This document shows, piece after piece, positions 8,896-17,401 of a stretch of DNA of 64,000 nucleotides. Every line of letters begins with the position of its first letter. Position 1 is the stretch's first letter. This DNA comes from CALFXN01 sp937957815. GTDB taxonomy: Bacteria > Synergistota > Synergistia > Synergistales > Aminobacteriaceae. The stretch covers positions 1 through 64,000 of the forward strand of contig DAIQNX010000015.1 in assembly GCA_036788195.1 (NCBI GenBank). The letters are read 5' to 3'. A program made the translations under genes and the position numbers. Under the pieces are notes generated by a model. The model saw only the letters and a list, made by a program, of their open reading frames with translations, was not told the DNA's origin and did not search any database.

Positions 8896-8939
8896 AACGG
8901 CCGTCCCCCTGCCGCAGGGGGACGGCCGTTCTTCATTTT
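8896..8939. terminator. Bidirectional intrinsic terminator
   Basis: A perfect 16-bp inverted repeat (8896-8911 with 8915-8930, three-base loop CCG) is followed by TCTTCATTTT. It lies between the convergent marC and oxidoreductase genes and probably serves both. Confidence 0.85.
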
Positions 8940-8954
8940 CCGGAGCCACGTCCC

Positions 8955-10355
8955 CTACAGGAACATTCTCGCGAGCTTCCTGAGAAGGGATGACTCCATC
9001 TTCGTCATCATCCAGTCCTCCGCGAGCATCTTGTTGATCATCGAGACTGACGGGAACGAGTGCTGCATCATGAGGACGTGGCGCATCCCCTTGCCGTACT
9101 GCATGGCGAACGTCCACTCGTGGACGAGCTCACTCGCGGCCTCGCCGACGATGGTCGCGCCGTGGATCCGTCCGCGCCGGTCGGTGAGGACCTTGATGAA
9201 TCCCTCCGGATGTCCGTCGGCGACCGTCCGGCCGTAGGACCGGTAGTCCTTCCGCATGGTCTGGACCTTCATGCCCTTCGCGCGGGCTTCCTTCTCGGTG
9301 AGGCCGACCTGCGCGATCTCCGGCTCCGTGAACACCGACCACGGGACGACATACCGCTCGCGGCGCAGGAAGGGGAGCGAGAACGGGGAGAGCGCGTGCA
9401 TGAGCGCGAGCATCCCCTGGTGCATCGCCGCGTGGGAGAGGAGGCTGTGGCCGTTGCAGTCGCCGACGGCGTAGACGTTCGGGACGTTCGTCCGCATGTG
9501 GCTGTCGACGGTGATGCCCTTCCTCGTGTAGGCGATTCCGGCGCGGTCGAGCGCGAGCGATTCGAGGACGGGTTTTCGCCCCGTCGCGACGAGGATGCGT
9601 TCCGACTCGAGCGAGCCGTTTTCCATAGCCGTGACGATCCTGCCGTCGCGGAGGGAGACATCCGTGATCCTCGCACCGTTGTAGACGTCGATCCCTTCCC
9701 TGCGGAAAACGCTCTCCAGAACGCGGGCGGCCTCTTCGTCGCCGACCGGGACGAGGTGCGGATCCATGTGCGCGACGGCGACCTTCGTCCCGAGGCGGGA
9801 GAAGGCCTGCGCCATCTCCGAACCGATCGCGCCGCCGCCGATGATCGTGAGGGACTCGGGCATCCGTTCGATCTCGAACATGTTCGCGTTCGTGAGGATA
9901 TCCGGAATCTCCCGCAGCCCCGGAATCGGCGGGACGAAGGGCTCCGTCCCCGTCGCGACGAAGATCTTCTTCGCCGTATATGTCTCGTCGCCCGCCCGTA
10001 TTTTCTGCGCGTCGACGAATTCGGCGGTTCCCTTCACGAGCGTGACCTTCTCGAAGACCTTCATGAGCTTCTTGTCGTTGATCCCGCGGATCTTCTCACG
10101 GACGACCCGCATCGGGTCCGAGGCGTTCAGGGCGAGGGTCGCGTCGATGCCGTAGGCTGCGAGCTCTCTCGCTCCGTGAAGCGCCCCGGCCGCTTTCAGA
10201 AGCGCCTTGCTCGGAATGCACCCGCAATTGAGGCATTCGCCCCCGACCTTGTCTTTTTCGATCGCGAGCACCGAAAGCCCCATCGCGGCTCCCATTGCCG
10301 AAACGGCCATTCCTGCCGGTCCCATGCCGATGACTGCGATGTCGAACTGCTTCAC
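8955..10355 (-). CDS. FAD-dependent pyridine nucleotide-disulfide oxidoreductase (dihydrolipoamide dehydrogenase-like)
   Basis: 466 residues from GTG 10355, chosen because GGGGGAG lies 7 bases upstream. The FAD-binding GMGPAG is at 10-15. The redox pair Cys41/Cys46 sits in GGECLNCGCIPSK, with an extra Cys44 inside it. An NAD-binding GGGAIGSE follows near the middle, and the second FAD motif NVYAVGDCNGH is present. In lipoamide dehydrogenases the C-terminus carries His-Pro-Thr-x-x-Glu; here the aligned segment reads Phe434-Pro-Ser-Val-Ser-Met439, so the catalytic His and Glu are both missing. The enzyme is therefore probably not the E3 of a 2-oxoacid complex, and none of those genes is nearby. 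Candidates are a MerA/RclA-like reductase or another disulfide/quinone reductase. Confidence 0.82.
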   Translation of the reverse strand: MKQFDIAVIGMGPAGMAVSAMGAAMGLSVLAIEKDKVGGECLNCGCIPSKALLKAAGALHGARELAAYGIDATLALNASDPMRVVREKIRGINDKKLMKVFEKVTLVKGTAEFVDAQKIRAGDETYTAKKIFVATGTEPFVPPIPGLREIPDILTNANMFEIERMPESLTIIGGGAIGSEMAQAFSRLGTKVAVAHMDPHLVPVGDEEAARVLESVFRREGIDVYNGARITDVSLRDGRIVTAMENGSLESERILVATGRKPVLESLALDRAGIAYTRKGITVDSHMRTNVPNVYAVGDCNGHSLLSHAAMHQGMLALMHALSPFSLPFLRRERYVVPWSVFTEPEIAQVGLTEKEARAKGMKVQTMRKDYRSYGRTVADGHPEGFIKVLTDRRGRIHGATIVGEAASELVHEWTFAMQYGKGMRHVLMMQHSFPSVSMINKMLAEDWMMTKMESSLLRKLARMFL

Positions 10356-10391
10356 GTCGTGTCTCCCCCTTCGCCGATACGTATGCTCCCT

Positions 10392-10419
10392 ATTATACCC
10401 TGGCATGGTATCTATGCAA
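10392..10419 (-). promoter_or_regulatory. Promoter of the FAD/NAD oxidoreductase gene
   Basis: On the minus strand a perfect TATAAT (10392-10397) follows TTGCAT (10414-10419) at 16 bases. The start codon is about 37 bases downstream. Confidence 0.6.
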
Positions 10420-10522
10420 GCCTGAATCATAATGCCGTGCGATGTGAATGGAACGCGGTGCGCGTCTGATACAATGATGCATATTTCAGTATTGTACTTT
10501 GTTTCTGGACGGTGAGGCACCG

Positions 10523-11260
10523 ATGCCGATCGATCCGGAGCGGTCGTCCGATGACGACGACGCGTTCGTGCGTCTTGAAAATGTCACGCGAACCTTTCCG
10601 ATGGGGGAGGTGGATGTTCGCGTGCTTCGCGGCGTGACCGCGTCGATTCCGCGCGGGTGCGTCACGGCGATCGTCGGAGAGTCGGGATCGGGGAAGACGA
10701 CGCTTCTCAATCTCATCGGAGGGATCGACCGTCCGAGCGATGGACGCGTCATCGTCGGCGGAACGGATCTTGTGAAACTCTCCGACCGGGAGCTCACGTT
10801 CTTCCGGCGAAACCGCGTCGGGTTCGTCTTTCAGCTCTACAATCTCATCGCGACGCTCACGGCGCGCGAGAACGTCATGACGGCGGCCGAACTCGTCGCC
10901 GACGCGGCGACTCCGGACGAGGCGCTCTCCCTCGTCGGTCTCGACGGCTTCGGAGACCACTTCCCCGGACAGCTTTCTGGGGGCCAGCAGCAGCGCGTCT
11001 CCATCGCCCGCGCGATCGCGAAGCGCCCGGAACTTCTTCTGTGCGACGAACCTACCGGGGCGCTCGACCGCGAGACCGGAGTCCGAATCCTGGCGCTGCT
11101 TCAGACTCTCAACGAGCGGCAGGGCGTGACGATCGTCCTCATCACGCATTCCCGCCCCATAGCCGCACTCGCGCACCGGGTTCTCTCCCTCGAGGACGGA
11201 ATCGTCCGGTCGGTCAGGGATTCGAAGAATCCGAAGCGGGCGGAGGAACTCGAATGGTGA
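10523..11260 (+). CDS. ABC transporter ATP-binding protein (MacB/LolD type)
   Basis: 245 residues from ATG 10523 (GGTGAGG 5 bases upstream). Walker A is GESGSGKTT (52-60), the Q-loop region is followed by the signature LSGGQQQR, Walker B is LLLCDEPTGALD and the switch His is in ITHS. PTGALD is typical of the LolD/MacB/FtsE family, which powers extraction of lipoproteins or export by mechanotransmission. Its 3' end overlaps the permease start by 7 bases. A TACAAT at 10470-10475 might be its -10 box, without a clear -35 box. Confidence 0.93.
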   Translation: MPIDPERSSDDDDAFVRLENVTRTFPMGEVDVRVLRGVTASIPRGCVTAIVGESGSGKTTLLNLIGGIDRPSDGRVIVGGTDLVKLSDRELTFFRRNRVGFVFQLYNLIATLTARENVMTAAELVADAATPDEALSLVGLDGFGDHFPGQLSGGQQQRVSIARAIAKRPELLLCDEPTGALDRETGVRILALLQTLNERQGVTIVLITHSRPIAALAHRVLSLEDGIVRSVRDSKNPKRAEELEW

Positions 11261-13644
11261 GCGTATTGACCCGAAAACTCCTGCGCGATCTCGCGCGAAG
11301 CGGGGGAACCCTCTCCGCCGTGGCGGTCATCGCGGCCGCCGGAGCCGCGTGCCTCGTGGCGTTCGTCTCGTCGCTCGCGAACCTCGAACACGCGCGCGAC
11401 GACTACTACGCAAGTGCGAGAATGGCGGACTTCTGGGTGGATCTCAGGAAGTGTCCCGTCGAGGATGTCCGCCGCGCGGCGGCCCGGATCGAAGGCGTGG
11501 CGGACATCCTCGCGAGGATCGGCTGGTCGGCCGTTCTTGACGTCGAGGGGACGACGATGCCGGTCAACGCCATGATCCTGTCGCTGCCTTCCGATCCGGC
11601 GAACGCCATCGCCGGGATCGTCATGAAAAAGGGATCCGCATTTTCGGCGGGAGCGCGCAATCAGACGATCCTCTCGGACAAGTTCGCCCGCGCCCGTTCG
11701 CTCGGTCCCGGAGACACGCTCACGGCGGTCGCGGGAGGGCAGCGGAGGACGCTCGTCGTGACGGGAACGGCGGACAGCCCCGAGTTTATCTACCTCGTGT
11801 CTCCGGGGAGCATTGCGGAGGATCCCGCAACCTACGGCGTGCTCTACGTGAAGCATGACTTCGCGGAAGACATGTTCGGTTTCGAAGGGGCCTGCAATGG
11901 AATCGTCGGCCTCCTGACGCCCGAGGGAGAGCGGGATGTCAGGGGCGTTCTCGAGCGGCTCTCGCGGGAACTCGCGCCGTTCGGCGTCCTGAACGCGTAC
12001 GCGAGGAAGGACCAGTTTTCCGCGCAGATGATCGACGGGGAGCTGCAACAGCTCGGGACGACGTCGGTTCTGCTTCCAGCCGTCTTTTTCGGCATCGCGG
12101 CGATGGTTCTGAATATCCTGATGACGCGCCTCGCCGAGAAACAGCGAACGGTCGTCGGAACGCTCAAGGCCATCGGGTACGGCGACGGAAGGCTGGTGCG
12201 GCACTTTCTGCTCTTCGGCGCTGTGACCGGTCTTGCCGGAGGGGCGCTCGGATCGCTCGCCGGGGTCTGGATGACGGCCGGGATGACGCGTCTCTATCGC
12301 TTCTATTTCACGTTCCCTGATCTCTCGTCGCGGGTCGCGCCCGCGGTCGTCGCGGGAGCGTGCGCCCTGTCGGCGGTCTTCGCGATACTCGGAAGCCTCC
12401 AGGGGCTCCGGCGCGTGCTCCGTCTCCATCCGGCCGAAGCCATGCGTCCGCAGTCGCCTCCGTCGGCCTCGCAGACGTTTGCGGAACGACTTCCCTTCAT
12501 CGGGCGACGACTCGGGTTCCGCTGGAGAATGGTTCTCCGGAATCTCGACCGTCACAGGGCCAGAGCGCTGATCGCCGTGATCTCGGCCGCCTTCGGCGCG
12601 TCCATCCTGCTGCTCGCCTTCGGTTTTCTCGATTCGATCGGGGCGATCGTCGACTTCCAGTACCGGAAGGTCCTCCGGAGCGACTATCGCCTGACGTTCG
12701 ACTCCGAAGCGGATGACGGGGCGCTCGGCGAGGTCCGGGATCTTCCGGGCGTCGTCCGCGCCGAGCCGGTTCTTTCGGTCGTGTGTACGTTCGCGTCCCG
12801 GAGCGAGACGAAGCGCGGCACGATTACGGGCATCGGCGGAGGCGCGGAACTTCTCGTTCCGCGCGACGCGGACGGGTGCGTCGTGGCGGTTCCGCCCGCC
12901 GGACTCCTTATGGCCGACCGGATGGCCGGGGCGCTTGGTCTGCGGACCGGCGACCGCGTCACGGTGACGCCGTCGCGGGGGGGGCGTCGCCCCGTCGACG
13001 TCCGGGTCGCGGGTACGATCCGGAGTTCCGTGGGCATGGCCGTTTACGCCTCGCGCGACTGGCTGAACCGGATCCTTAACGAACGGGATGTCCTGAACGG
13101 AGTGGAGGTTCTCTTCCAGTCCGGGGCGGACGACACCCTCAGGCGCGAGTTCCTCTCTTCCGTCGTCGAACGTCCGGGGATCGGGACGGTCACGGACATC
13201 GCGCGCGAGAAGCGGGCCCTGCGGCGACAGATGGACGGAGCCCTCGCGGGGAGCGTGATCGTGATGGTTCTCTTCGCGGGCGTGATCTTTTTCGGAGTGA
13301 CCCTCAACGGTACGCTCGTATCGCTCGAGGAGCGGCGCCGGGAGGCGGCGACGCTCCTCGTCATGGGGTATTCGGATGCGGAGGTCGGCGCCCTCTTTCT
13401 GCGTGAGACGCTTCTCGTCAATCTCGTCGGGGCGCTCTTCGGGGTGCCGCTCGGGGTCTTCGGGCTCCATTTCTTCATGGCGACCGTTCAGACGGATGCG
13501 TTCTCGTTTTCCGCCGAACTTCGTCCCGAGAGCGTCCTCTACACGCTGCTGACGGCGCTTTCTTTCGTCTTCGCGTGCCACGCCGTGACGCGCCGTATCC
13601 TCGCGCGCCTCGACTGGCGGGAATCCCTGAACGTCCGGGAATAG
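11254..13644 (+). CDS. ABC transporter permease with two FtsX domains
   Basis: 796 residues from ATG 11254 with GGAGGAA 6 bases upstream. One N-terminal helix and a large extracytoplasmic domain (about 45-250) precede a first FtsX helix bundle (about 255-400). A second helix with another periplasmic domain follows, and the last bundle ends near residue 790. This duplicated architecture means one chain can form the permease. It forms an operon with the ATPase and the downstream membrane-fusion protein, which suggests a macrolide/peptide-export or lipoprotein-handling machine; the cargo is unknown. Confidence 0.9.
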   Translation: MVSVLTRKLLRDLARSGGTLSAVAVIAAAGAACLVAFVSSLANLEHARDDYYASARMADFWVDLRKCPVEDVRRAAARIEGVADILARIGWSAVLDVEGTTMPVNAMILSLPSDPANAIAGIVMKKGSAFSAGARNQTILSDKFARARSLGPGDTLTAVAGGQRRTLVVTGTADSPEFIYLVSPGSIAEDPATYGVLYVKHDFAEDMFGFEGACNGIVGLLTPEGERDVRGVLERLSRELAPFGVLNAYARKDQFSAQMIDGELQQLGTTSVLLPAVFFGIAAMVLNILMTRLAEKQRTVVGTLKAIGYGDGRLVRHFLLFGAVTGLAGGALGSLAGVWMTAGMTRLYRFYFTFPDLSSRVAPAVVAGACALSAVFAILGSLQGLRRVLRLHPAEAMRPQSPPSASQTFAERLPFIGRRLGFRWRMVLRNLDRHRARALIAVISAAFGASILLLAFGFLDSIGAIVDFQYRKVLRSDYRLTFDSEADDGALGEVRDLPGVVRAEPVLSVVCTFASRSETKRGTITGIGGGAELLVPRDADGCVVAVPPAGLLMADRMAGALGLRTGDRVTVTPSRGGRRPVDVRVAGTIRSSVGMAVYASRDWLNRILNERDVLNGVEVLFQSGADDTLRREFLSSVVERPGIGTVTDIAREKRALRRQMDGALAGSVIVMVLFAGVIFFGVTLNGTLVSLEERRREAATLLVMGYSDAEVGALFLRETLLVNLVGALFGVPLGVFGLHFFMATVQTDAFSFSAELRPESVLYTLLTALSFVFACHAVTRRILARLDWRESLNVRE

Positions 13645-13666
13645 ATTCCGAAAGGAAGTGACCGGT

Positions 13667-14884
13667 ATGGAACTGCGGCGTCGAGCGTTGCGCACAGCCG
13701 CACTGATCTTTCTCCTCGCACTTGCGGCGTGGATCGTATGCCGGAGGATGACGGAGGCGCTTCCCGTCAGGACGGCGCGCCTTAGGACGGGGACGATCCG
13801 GGAAGTTGTCGAGGATCGGGCACGGACGACGCTGCCTCACGTCGTCCACGTCACGATGCCGCAGCAGGGGCGCATTCTGCCCGTGGAACTCGCCGAAGGG
13901 ACGTCCGTCGCCAAGGGACAGGTGATCGCGCGTCTCGAGGACGAAGACCTCCGCGACGCCTACGCGGAATCGCTCTCGATCGTCCGGGCCATGGCGGAAA
14001 ACGTGACGGCGGCGCGGGCTCAGGTGAAGGCGAGCGCGTCGCGTCGCGACTATCTCAAGTGGCTGACCGAGGCGCGCGAGAAGGTCTACGGCAAGGACGG
14101 CCTGAGCGGCCAGGCCATCCGCGAGACGCGGGCCGACTATCTCGAGGCGGAGATGGACCTCGAGGGGAACACGGCGCAGCTTCAGTCGTCGCTCGCGCTC
14201 TCGTCCACGAGCCGCCTGCTTCCCATCTTCCTCAAACGCATCCTCGGGCGGACCGTCGTCGAGAGTTCCATCGACGGTGTCGTACTGCGGCGGCATGTCT
14301 GGAACGTCAGAATGATGCAGGCCGGCGAACCGATCATGGACCTCGGGGACATGCGGGAACTCCGCGTGACGGCCGACGTCCTGACCGAAGAGGCCGTGCG
14401 CGTCCGGCCCGGGCAGAAGGTCGCGGTCTATGGGGAGACGGTCGGGGGGGAACTCGAGGGACGCGTGGCGCGCGTCGAGCCGATGGGGTTCACGAAGCTC
14501 TCGTCGCTCGGTGTCGAGCAGCAGCGCGTGAACGTGATCGTCGACTTCGCGGACGGGGAACTCGACCGTCTCTCCCGCGACCTCGGACGAACGCTCGGTC
14601 TCGAGTACCGTGTCCGCGTCCGGATCGTCACGGCCGAGAAGGAGAATGTCCTTCTCGCGCCGCGTTCCGCCCTGGTCCGCGGGAACGGCGCGACGTGGCG
14701 GCTCTTCGTCGTCCGGAACGGACGGGCGGAAGCGCTCGCGGTCGTCCCGGGAGTGAGCGACGACGAACAGGTCGAGATCCTCCGGACCGCATCGGGGGAT
14801 CTGTCCGACGGAGACGAGGTGATCGTCGCCCCGGAGGAGTCCGTGACCTCCGGGGCGCGGGTTCGGGCTACAGAAGGGGACTGA
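13667..14884 (+). CDS. Membrane-fusion (HlyD/MacA-like) efflux adaptor
   Basis: 405 residues from ATG 13667, preferred over GTG 13658 because AAAGGAAG lies 8 bases upstream. One N-terminal helix (about 10-30) is followed by a split biotinyl-lipoyl domain (QQGRILPVELAEGTSVAKGQ then SSIDGVVLRR), an alpha-helical hairpin between the halves, and a beta-barrel domain. It would link the FtsX-type ABC exporter to the outer membrane. The 3' end overlaps the convergent cls gene by 17 bases. Confidence 0.88.
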   Translation: MELRRRALRTAALIFLLALAAWIVCRRMTEALPVRTARLRTGTIREVVEDRARTTLPHVVHVTMPQQGRILPVELAEGTSVAKGQVIARLEDEDLRDAYAESLSIVRAMAENVTAARAQVKASASRRDYLKWLTEAREKVYGKDGLSGQAIRETRADYLEAEMDLEGNTAQLQSSLALSSTSRLLPIFLKRILGRTVVESSIDGVVLRRHVWNVRMMQAGEPIMDLGDMRELRVTADVLTEEAVRVRPGQKVAVYGETVGGELEGRVARVEPMGFTKLSSLGVEQQRVNVIVDFADGELDRLSRDLGRTLGLEYRVRVRIVTAEKENVLLAPRSALVRGNGATWRLFVVRNGRAEALAVVPGVSDDEQVEILRTASGDLSDGDEVIVAPEESVTSGARVRATEGD

Positions 14885-16340
14885 AGAGCTTCGTGACGCT
14901 CTCGACGGGCGGCATCCAGCGCGGCCGCGCCTGCCACTCCTCGAGGACGAGGCGGCGGGAGCGCGAGCGGTACTCTTCCTGCGCGTCGAGAAGGAGCTCG
15001 TTCTCGTCGCGCCCGTAGAGAATCAGGTTGATCTCGAAGTTGAGCGCGAACGACCGGATATCGAAGTTGCTCGACCCGAGGAAGGTGAGTTCGCCGTCGA
15101 CGCTCATCGTCTTCGCGTGAAGCAGGCCGTCCTGGTAGAGATAGAGCTCGACGCCGATCCGCAGCAGATCGCCGAAGTAGGCGCGCGCCGCGTGCCCGAC
15201 GACGAACTGGTCCGATTTTTCCGGGACGATCAGCCGGACGCGGACGCCTCTGAGGCACGCGACTTCGATCGCCTGCAGAAGCCCCGCGTCGGGGATGAGG
15301 TACGGCGTCGTGATCGTGACTTGTTCCCTCGCGCCGATGATCGACGCGACGATGAGCCGCTGGTAGTTCTCGGTCGCGTAGGACGGCCCCGACGGAACGG
15401 TCTGCATGACGCTCCCCCCGGGCTGGAGCGGCTCGTTGAAGAGGTGTTCCGCGTCCATCATCTCCCCCGTCTCGGAGTACCAGTCCTCGAGGAAGACGCT
15501 TTCGAGCTGCCGCACGACCGGCCCCCTGAGGCGCAGCGAGATGTCGTGCCAGACGAGGTTCCTGTGGCCGTACCGCGGGTCCGTGATGTTGTGCGAGCCC
15601 GTGTAGGCGATCGAGCGGTCGATGACGGCGAGCTTCCGGTGGTTGCGCAGGTCGAACCGGGCGGCCTTCCGCCGGAAGAGCTGGACGGGCAGCGCCTCTT
15701 CGAGGCGGATTCCCGCGTCCCGGAACTCCTGCGCGTGCCGCTTGAGGAACGCGGACGACCCCACGCTGTCGACGAGCAGGCGGCAGATCACCCCGCGGGA
15801 TGCGGCGCGCTTGAGCGCGTCGACGACCCCCCAGGTCTTCTCATCCTTCACGAAGATGTAGTAGAGCAGGTTGACCTCCGAAACGGCCTCCTCGATGTCC
15901 GCCGCGAGCATGTCGAGCATGACGTGCGCGTCCGTGAACGGGACGCATTCGTTGCCGCCGACGATCGTCATGTGTCCGAGCCCTTCCGCCAGCCGGACGA
16001 TCGGATCGAGCGCGTCGGAGACCTTCGGGTGGACGATCCCGGGGCCTTCCCTTGCGATGCGGTCGCGGATCCCCTTGAGGTGGGCGAGCATCGTCCTGCG
16101 CCGTTCGAGCTTCTTCGACGGGAGCATCCGGGATCCCATCAGAAGGTAGATGATCGCGCCGGGGATGGGCCAGAAGAAGATCACGAGGAGCCAGACGGTC
16201 GCGGTCGAGGGCTCGTGACGCAGCGGGACCACGCAGAGCGCCGCGATGCGGATGATCCACGACGCGGCCTCGTGGATCGTGAAGGTCAGAATGCCGAACG
16301 CATGTCCCTGGAAAAACTGGATGATACCCATGTCGCTCAT
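14868..16340 (-). CDS. cls: Cardiolipin synthase (phospholipase D family)
   Basis: 490 residues from ATG 16340. Two N-terminal membrane helices (up to about residue 65) are followed by two PLD catalytic motifs, NHRKLAVID (about 231-239) and LHAKTMSVD (about 406-414), both with intact His, Lys and Asp. This is the layout of bacterial ClsA, which condenses two phosphatidylglycerol molecules at the inner membrane. The start codon overlaps the stop of the upstream EEP gene as ATGA, indicating translational coupling. The best Shine-Dalgarno, GGAGGG, is rather far at about 12 bases, which fits coupled initiation. Confidence 0.93.
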   Translation of the reverse strand: MSDMGIIQFFQGHAFGILTFTIHEAASWIIRIAALCVVPLRHEPSTATVWLLVIFFWPIPGAIIYLLMGSRMLPSKKLERRRTMLAHLKGIRDRIAREGPGIVHPKVSDALDPIVRLAEGLGHMTIVGGNECVPFTDAHVMLDMLAADIEEAVSEVNLLYYIFVKDEKTWGVVDALKRAASRGVICRLLVDSVGSSAFLKRHAQEFRDAGIRLEEALPVQLFRRKAARFDLRNHRKLAVIDRSIAYTGSHNITDPRYGHRNLVWHDISLRLRGPVVRQLESVFLEDWYSETGEMMDAEHLFNEPLQPGGSVMQTVPSGPSYATENYQRLIVASIIGAREQVTITTPYLIPDAGLLQAIEVACLRGVRVRLIVPEKSDQFVVGHAARAYFGDLLRIGVELYLYQDGLLHAKTMSVDGELTFLGSSNFDIRSFALNFEINLILYGRDENELLLDAQEEYRSRSRRLVLEEWQARPRWMPPVESVTKLFSPLL

Positions 16341-17113
16341 GTCGTTCCGTTCCCTCCCTGTCGTGCGGTATCCACCGGCAGCGCGAAGTCCCACGTCAGG
16401 GGCAGGTGATCCGAGTAGGGGACGTACGGTCGGTGGAACGCGAGCGAATGCAGATCCGGCGAGTGGAGCACGTAGTCGAGCTGACGTCGCGGCCAGTCGG
16501 CGGGGTAGGTCGGCAGGTCGAGCCGGTTGGCGCTCCGAAGCCCGGTGGCGCTCAGGAATTCCCTGAGGTCGGTCTTGTCGTTCCGTGTGTTCAGGTCCCC
16601 GGCCAGGACGAGAGGTCCCCGGATTTCAGCGACCACGTCGGCGAGTTCACGGAACTGGACGCCGCGCGCCTCTCTCCCGAGCGGAAGGTGGACGATGAGA
16701 AGCGTAACTCCGTCGAGCGCGACTTCGAGCGCCTGGCGCTTCATGCCGCGCCTGAGGTCGTGCGTGCGAACGGAGCGGACGGGCAGGCGGCTCACGAGTG
16801 CGTTGCCCTGACAGCGGAGGACGGGCGTCCGCATGAGCATCGAGCGGGGCGAATACTTCGGGGCGAAGACGGCCTGCCAGTCGCCGTCGAGCGCGACGGC
16901 GAGCGATTCGGCCTGGCTCTGGCCGCCGCACCGGTACGACCCGCGGTCGGCTTCGACGAGGATGACGATATCCGGGCGCAGCGTCCCGAGGAAGGTTCCG
17001 ATGCGCCGGAAGCGCCGCTCGCTCGGGAGAAGGCTTCCCGCGAACGGAACGGGCATGTGGTGCAGGGGGCCGGCCCCGGTGGCATAACGGATATTGTACA
17101 GAACGAGTCTCAT
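16337..17113 (-). CDS. Endonuclease/exonuclease/phosphatase (EEP) family protein
   Basis: 258 residues from ATG 17113 with GGAAGAG upstream. EEP motifs are complete: YNIRYATG at the N-terminus, the metal-binding Glu in VILVEADRG, GDLNTRND, LDYVLHS and the C-terminal SDHLPLTWDF. Family members hydrolyse phosphodiesters in nucleic acids, phosphoinositides or sphingolipids. Coupling to cardiolipin synthase by a 4-base overlap hints at a lipid phosphodiester role, but the substrate cannot be read from the sequence. Confidence 0.88.
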   Translation of the reverse strand: MRLVLYNIRYATGAGPLHHMPVPFAGSLLPSERRFRRIGTFLGTLRPDIVILVEADRGSYRCGGQSQAESLAVALDGDWQAVFAPKYSPRSMLMRTPVLRCQGNALVSRLPVRSVRTHDLRRGMKRQALEVALDGVTLLIVHLPLGREARGVQFRELADVVAEIRGPLVLAGDLNTRNDKTDLREFLSATGLRSANRLDLPTYPADWPRRQLDYVLHSPDLHSLAFHRPYVPYSDHLPLTWDFALPVDTARQGGNGTT

Positions 17114-17327
17114 GTCTCTTCCTCCGGATGCGTCGTTGTCTCGGAAGATATGATACAGGAAAAGTCCGGCTCGTTTGCGGCTGCGATCCGAAACGCCACG
17201 AAGTGGCCAGAGCATCCATTGTTCGTGATAATGCGGAACGATGTTTCGAACCGAAGGATAAACATCGCGTTCACGTATTTTTATCATATGAATTCTCCTA
17301 AAAACTCGTGGGCGTGCATTTCGCACG

Positions 17328-17356
17328 TTGTTCCGCCCCCGTGCTGGATGTATAAT
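17328..17356 (+). promoter_or_regulatory. Promoter of the ech hydrogenase operon
   Basis: TTGTTC at 17328-17333, a 17-base spacer and a perfect TATAAT at 17351-17356. It sits 45 bases upstream of echA in a 288-base intergenic region that otherwise holds only A/T-rich sequence and the upstream region of the divergent EEP gene. Confidence 0.65.
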
Positions 17357-17401
17357 CCCGCTTTACCGAAAGAACCACATTTTACGAAAGAAGGTGTTCC
17401 C

